Source: Desulforapulum autotrophicum (GTDB lineage Bacteria > Desulfobacterota > Desulfobacteria > Desulfobacterales > Desulfolunaceae). From it: a DNA stretch of 64,000 nt. The position numbers were made by a program, and so were the translations under genes. The stretch lies in contig DYJE01000005.1 in NCBI GenBank assembly GCA_020723285.1, positions 124,001 to 188,000 on the forward strand, in the 5' to 3' direction. The notes under the pieces were generated by a model, which saw only the letters and a list, made by a program, of their open reading frames with translations, was not told the DNA's origin and ran no database searches. Positions 61,726 through 64,000 of this stretch are shown in pieces; positions within the stretch are counted from its first letter, which is position 1; each line of letters begins with the position of its first letter.

Positions 61726-62718
61726 TCAACCCCCGAAGCACGTTTCCACACCCGCATGTACCGTAAAATCCGGGGCGAGACCTGAAAGGTCCTCACAAAA
61801 GGAAAATGTGGAGCGGATGTTCCAGCCCCATCTGCGGGTAAAGCCCAGGGCCAGTTCCACACTGGGGTTGTCCAGGGTGTCGATGCCCGTGTTTTCAAGG
61901 GGCGAGGTGAAGGCGTTCACCTGGGCCATAAGGCTGAAGGTGGGACTGACGGCGTATTCAAGGCCCGCGAACAACGTGGCCATGGATTTGTAAGTGATAT
62001 CCGCACCGTCTGTTTCGGGGTCGGCAGGGATGATAAATCCGGGGTTCAGGTAAAGGGATGTCTTTCCGAACGTCATCCGGGTCAGAAGGGACATTCCGTA
62101 ATCCGTTTTTCCGCTGCCGAATCCCTTGTGCTCGTCGCCGGTGGGGAGTTTCAGGCTTGCGAGAATCGAGCTTTTCAAACGATCTGTTCCGGTCAGGGCA
62201 TACTTGACGTCAATCCGCATGTCGGCGGGATGCAGACCATGGCGCTTTGCGGTAAACCAGGTTTTTCCGTTTTTTTTCACCACGCAGGCGAACTCGTTTT
62301 TGGGCCTCAGGCTCCGGCCGTATTCCGGGAAATTTCCGAGATCGTGGTATGTTTCAAGGGGGCCGTCCAGAAAACCGCCGGTGTAGCTGAGCATGGGCAG
62401 GCTCAGTCCCAGGGACGCTCTGCCGCCAAGTTTTACTTCCAATTCAGGTGTTACGGCTCCGATTTCCATGTCCGTGAGCAGTTCGTATGAATCGGATGAT
62501 TTGTCGATGTGCACGCTGGTGTAGTCTGCTCTTAGCCTGACGAGAACGGGGCCGTCGGGCAGTTCCGGCGTGTGTGGAATAGGAGTCATGAACATGAATG
62601 CGACAGGGTAGCGGTTCGCCTGAGCCAGCGGCCCTGCGAATTCTTCCGACGCAGCCGGGCCGGTGAACAGCAAAAGTGCGATAACAGCGATCGTTTGTTG
62701 AATTTTCTGTTGAATCAT
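61726..62718 (-). CDS. DUF3187-family outer-membrane protein
   Basis: 330 residues. The signal peptide is followed by the DUF3187 hallmark QANRYPVAFMFMTPIP, then alternating beta strands with turns rich in Gly and Asp (YTGGFLDGPLETYHDLG; PTGDEHKGFGSGKTDYGMSLLTR). The last segment, FTVHAGVETCFGG, is barrel-like. It is probably an outer-membrane or periplasmic beta protein of unknown function. It is divergent from the next gene, with 98 bases between them. Confidence 0.8.
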   Translation of the reverse strand: MIQQKIQQTIAVIALLLFTGPAASEEFAGPLAQANRYPVAFMFMTPIPHTPELPDGPVLVRLRADYTSVHIDKSSDSYELLTDMEIGAVTPELEVKLGGRASLGLSLPMLSYTGGFLDGPLETYHDLGNFPEYGRSLRPKNEFACVVKKNGKTWFTAKRHGLHPADMRIDVKYALTGTDRLKSSILASLKLPTGDEHKGFGSGKTDYGMSLLTRMTFGKTSLYLNPGFIIPADPETDGADITYKSMATLFAGLEYAVSPTFSLMAQVNAFTSPLENTGIDTLDNPSVELALGFTRRWGWNIRSTFSFCEDLSGLAPDFTVHAGVETCFGG

Positions 62719-62816
62719 TTATAATTTCCAAAAAAACTTCAGGTTGAAAATAATGATGTATATATAAACAATTCGGTCCCACTTCAAACCCTATTGTCAC
62801 ATTCAGGAGAGATACC

Positions 62817-64000
62817 ATGACCGTCGCTCGCTGGCACAAGGTTTTCATGATCATGGCGGTAACCGTCGCCATTTTTGCCCACGCTTCGGAATCGGCCGCG
62901 TTCAGGGTCAGCGGCACCGGATATGGAAAAACGCCGGAAGAGGCCCGAAAGGAAGCGCTGGCGGAGCTGGTTCAGAACATCCGGGTGGAAGTGAAAAGCG
63001 ATTTTTTAAGCATCCAGACCACCCGGAACGACCGGGTGGATGAAATGAAATCCAAGGCCATCCAGATGAAGTCCGATCTTCCGGTCCTGGGGGCCCAGTA
63101 TTCCGAACTGTCGGCAAAAGACGGATTCATGGTGGACGCGGTGCTCACCTCATCGGCCGCGCCGCTTTACGAAAAAGAGATCGGCACTCTGGCCGGCCTG
63201 GTTTCAAAAAATCTGGAAATCTTGAAAACCACGGCCGCAAACGACACGAAATCCGAACTCCTTAGGCGGATTCTGGCCCAGATCGAGCAGTACTACGCCC
63301 TGCGCATCGTGGCCGAGTTCCTGAAATGTGAAACCATCGCAAACCTGCCCGTGACGGCTGAAGATATCGCCGGACGACTTTCCGACATGGAGAAAAAGGC
63401 GGACAGTCTGGCGTTCGGAGCCCAGGTCCTGGCCCGCAGCTTCATTAAGAACGCCGGAATTTACATCTATCCTCCCACACCGAAGAATTCAAGCGAAGTG
63501 ACACCTTTCGGCAGCGCCATGAAAGACCACCTGTCCAAGCATCTGAAGACGGTGAATCAACCCGACAAGGCCGAAGCCTTTCTTAGCGGTTCGTATCAGG
63601 TTTTGAAGGACGGTCTGGAGCTGACCTGCCATCTCACGGACAGCCGTCAGAATGTTCTTGCATCCAACGTGGTGTTCTTTCTCCCCCAGGCTTATAAAAG
63701 TTATGCGGTTAAGCCGGTGGCCCTTGATTTCGAGAAACTGATTCAGGAAGGCCACGTCGTATCCGGCGATTTCAAGGTGGACATCAAGACAGCCCAGGGG
63801 AAAACGGATCTCCTGTACAAAAAAGACGACACCCTTAAGATTCTCGTGAAGATGAACAAACCGGGGTATTTCTATCTGGTGAGCCATAATTTCAAGAAAG
63901 ACCGGTATTCCTACGTCATCAATTTCACGGAAGAGCAAGGCAACCGGAAATTCGTATCCTACGTGGACGGCGATTCCGCCAATCGCTGGATCGAGCTGGG
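62817..64000 (+). CDS. Exported LPP20/DUF4384-like protein (3' end outside window)
   Basis: An open frame from the ATG at 62817 (AGGAGA 7 bases upstream) runs off the right edge, at least 394 codons. A signal peptide (about 1-26, AVTVAIFAHASESAA) is followed by an LPP20-like domain (FRVSGTGYGKTPEEARKEAL, then AELVQNIRVEV) resembling the SH3-like/TolB-associated lipoproteins that bind in the periplasm. Near the C-terminus of the visible part is a DUF4384-type stretch (KKDDTLKILVKMNKPGYFYL and following). Similar proteins occur with TolB-like and FlgO-like envelope proteins. The function is unknown. Confidence 0.8.
   Translation, partial: MTVARWHKVFMIMAVTVAIFAHASESAAFRVSGTGYGKTPEEARKEALAELVQNIRVEVKSDFLSIQTTRNDRVDEMKSKAIQMKSDLPVLGAQYSELSAKDGFMVDAVLTSSAAPLYEKEIGTLAGLVSKNLEILKTTAANDTKSELLRRILAQIEQYYALRIVAEFLKCETIANLPVTAEDIAGRLSDMEKKADSLAFGAQVLARSFIKNAGIYIYPPTPKNSSEVTPFGSAMKDHLSKHLKTVNQPDKAEAFLSGSYQVLKDGLELTCHLTDSRQNVLASNVVFFLPQAYKSYAVKPVALDFEKLIQEGHVVSGDFKVDIKTAQGKTDLLYKKDDTLKILVKMNKPGYFYLVSHNFKKDRYSYVINFTEEQGNRKFVSYVDGDSANRWIEL

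Noticed and set aside
1-64000. tRNA, rRNA, CRISPR arrays, insertion sequences
   Set aside because: None recognised by eye on either strand: no transposase, no regular spaced repeats, no cloverleaf with the conserved T-loop sequence. A dedicated tRNA scan was not possible.

Overview
The window looks like part of a chromosome from a dissimilatory sulfate-reducing member of the Desulfobacterota. The main evidence is a single-gene sat (ATP sulfurylase of the homo-oligomeric, dissimilatory type) with its own promoter and terminator, together with an NrfHA ammonia-forming nitrite reductase, a ResB/CcsA (system II) cytochrome c maturation pair, a dense set of two-component and sigma-54 regulators, and moderately GC-rich coding sequence. 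No rRNA, tRNA, CRISPR array or insertion sequence was recognised.

Layout. 1-4.7 kb: a Nudix hydrolase cut by the window edge, an AT-rich VanX-type D-Ala-D-Ala dipeptidase, nrfHA with a good terminator, and a methyltransferase. 4.8-6 kb: sat. 6.2-9.5 kb: tandem paralogous exported proteins of equal length with aspartate-rich FG-GAP/VCBS-like repeats. 9.8-12.1 kb: two outer-membrane proteins. 12.3-18 kb: an RND efflux adaptor/pump pair followed by an HHxxxDG acyltransferase. 18-23.5 kb: tssF-tssG-tssH, only three genes of a type VI secretion system, in one overlapping operon. 23.9-34.3 kb: a signalling block (chemoreceptor, MASE2 hybrid kinase, Ser/Thr kinase with a C-terminal Lcl domain, metallophosphoesterase, a degenerate CHASE4 kinase, a REC-kinase and a NifA-like activator). 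34.5-36.9 kb: an SGNH plus MBOAT acyl-transfer pair. 36.9-46.5 kb: a convergent minus-strand biosynthetic cluster. 47-50 kb: PpiD-like chaperone and small proteins. 50.2-57 kb: a C-P lyase operon phnGHIJKLM that ends in a TIM-barrel sugar isomerase-like gene. 57.6-59.3 kb: a two-gene ABC-ATPase/PIN module. 59.4-64 kb: CcsA/ResB, a DUF3187 protein, and an exported protein cut by the right edge.

The most interesting region is 36.9-46.5 kb. Reading in the direction of transcription it encodes an HPr-kinase-like enzyme, a sulfotransferase, a PqqD-like peptide-binding protein, a U32-like/sulfotransferase fusion, a 51-residue peptide with a strong ribosome binding site, a lasso-cyclase-type asparagine synthetase, an SGNH protein, SxtJ, a DUF5989 peptide and a carbamoyltransferase. 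The peptide ends in a plausible lasso core (GGSWPNASDGASTYS: Gly1, Asp9 and a C-terminal Ser). No B2 leader peptidase and no exporter is present. This reads as a lasso-like RiPP cluster with predicted phosphorylation and possibly sulfation, in which the leader-removal step is unexplained. A second candidate for undescribed biology is the ABC-ATPase/PIN pair, which has the architecture of a defence or abortive-infection module. These functional readings are inferences from motifs and gene order; no database search was possible.
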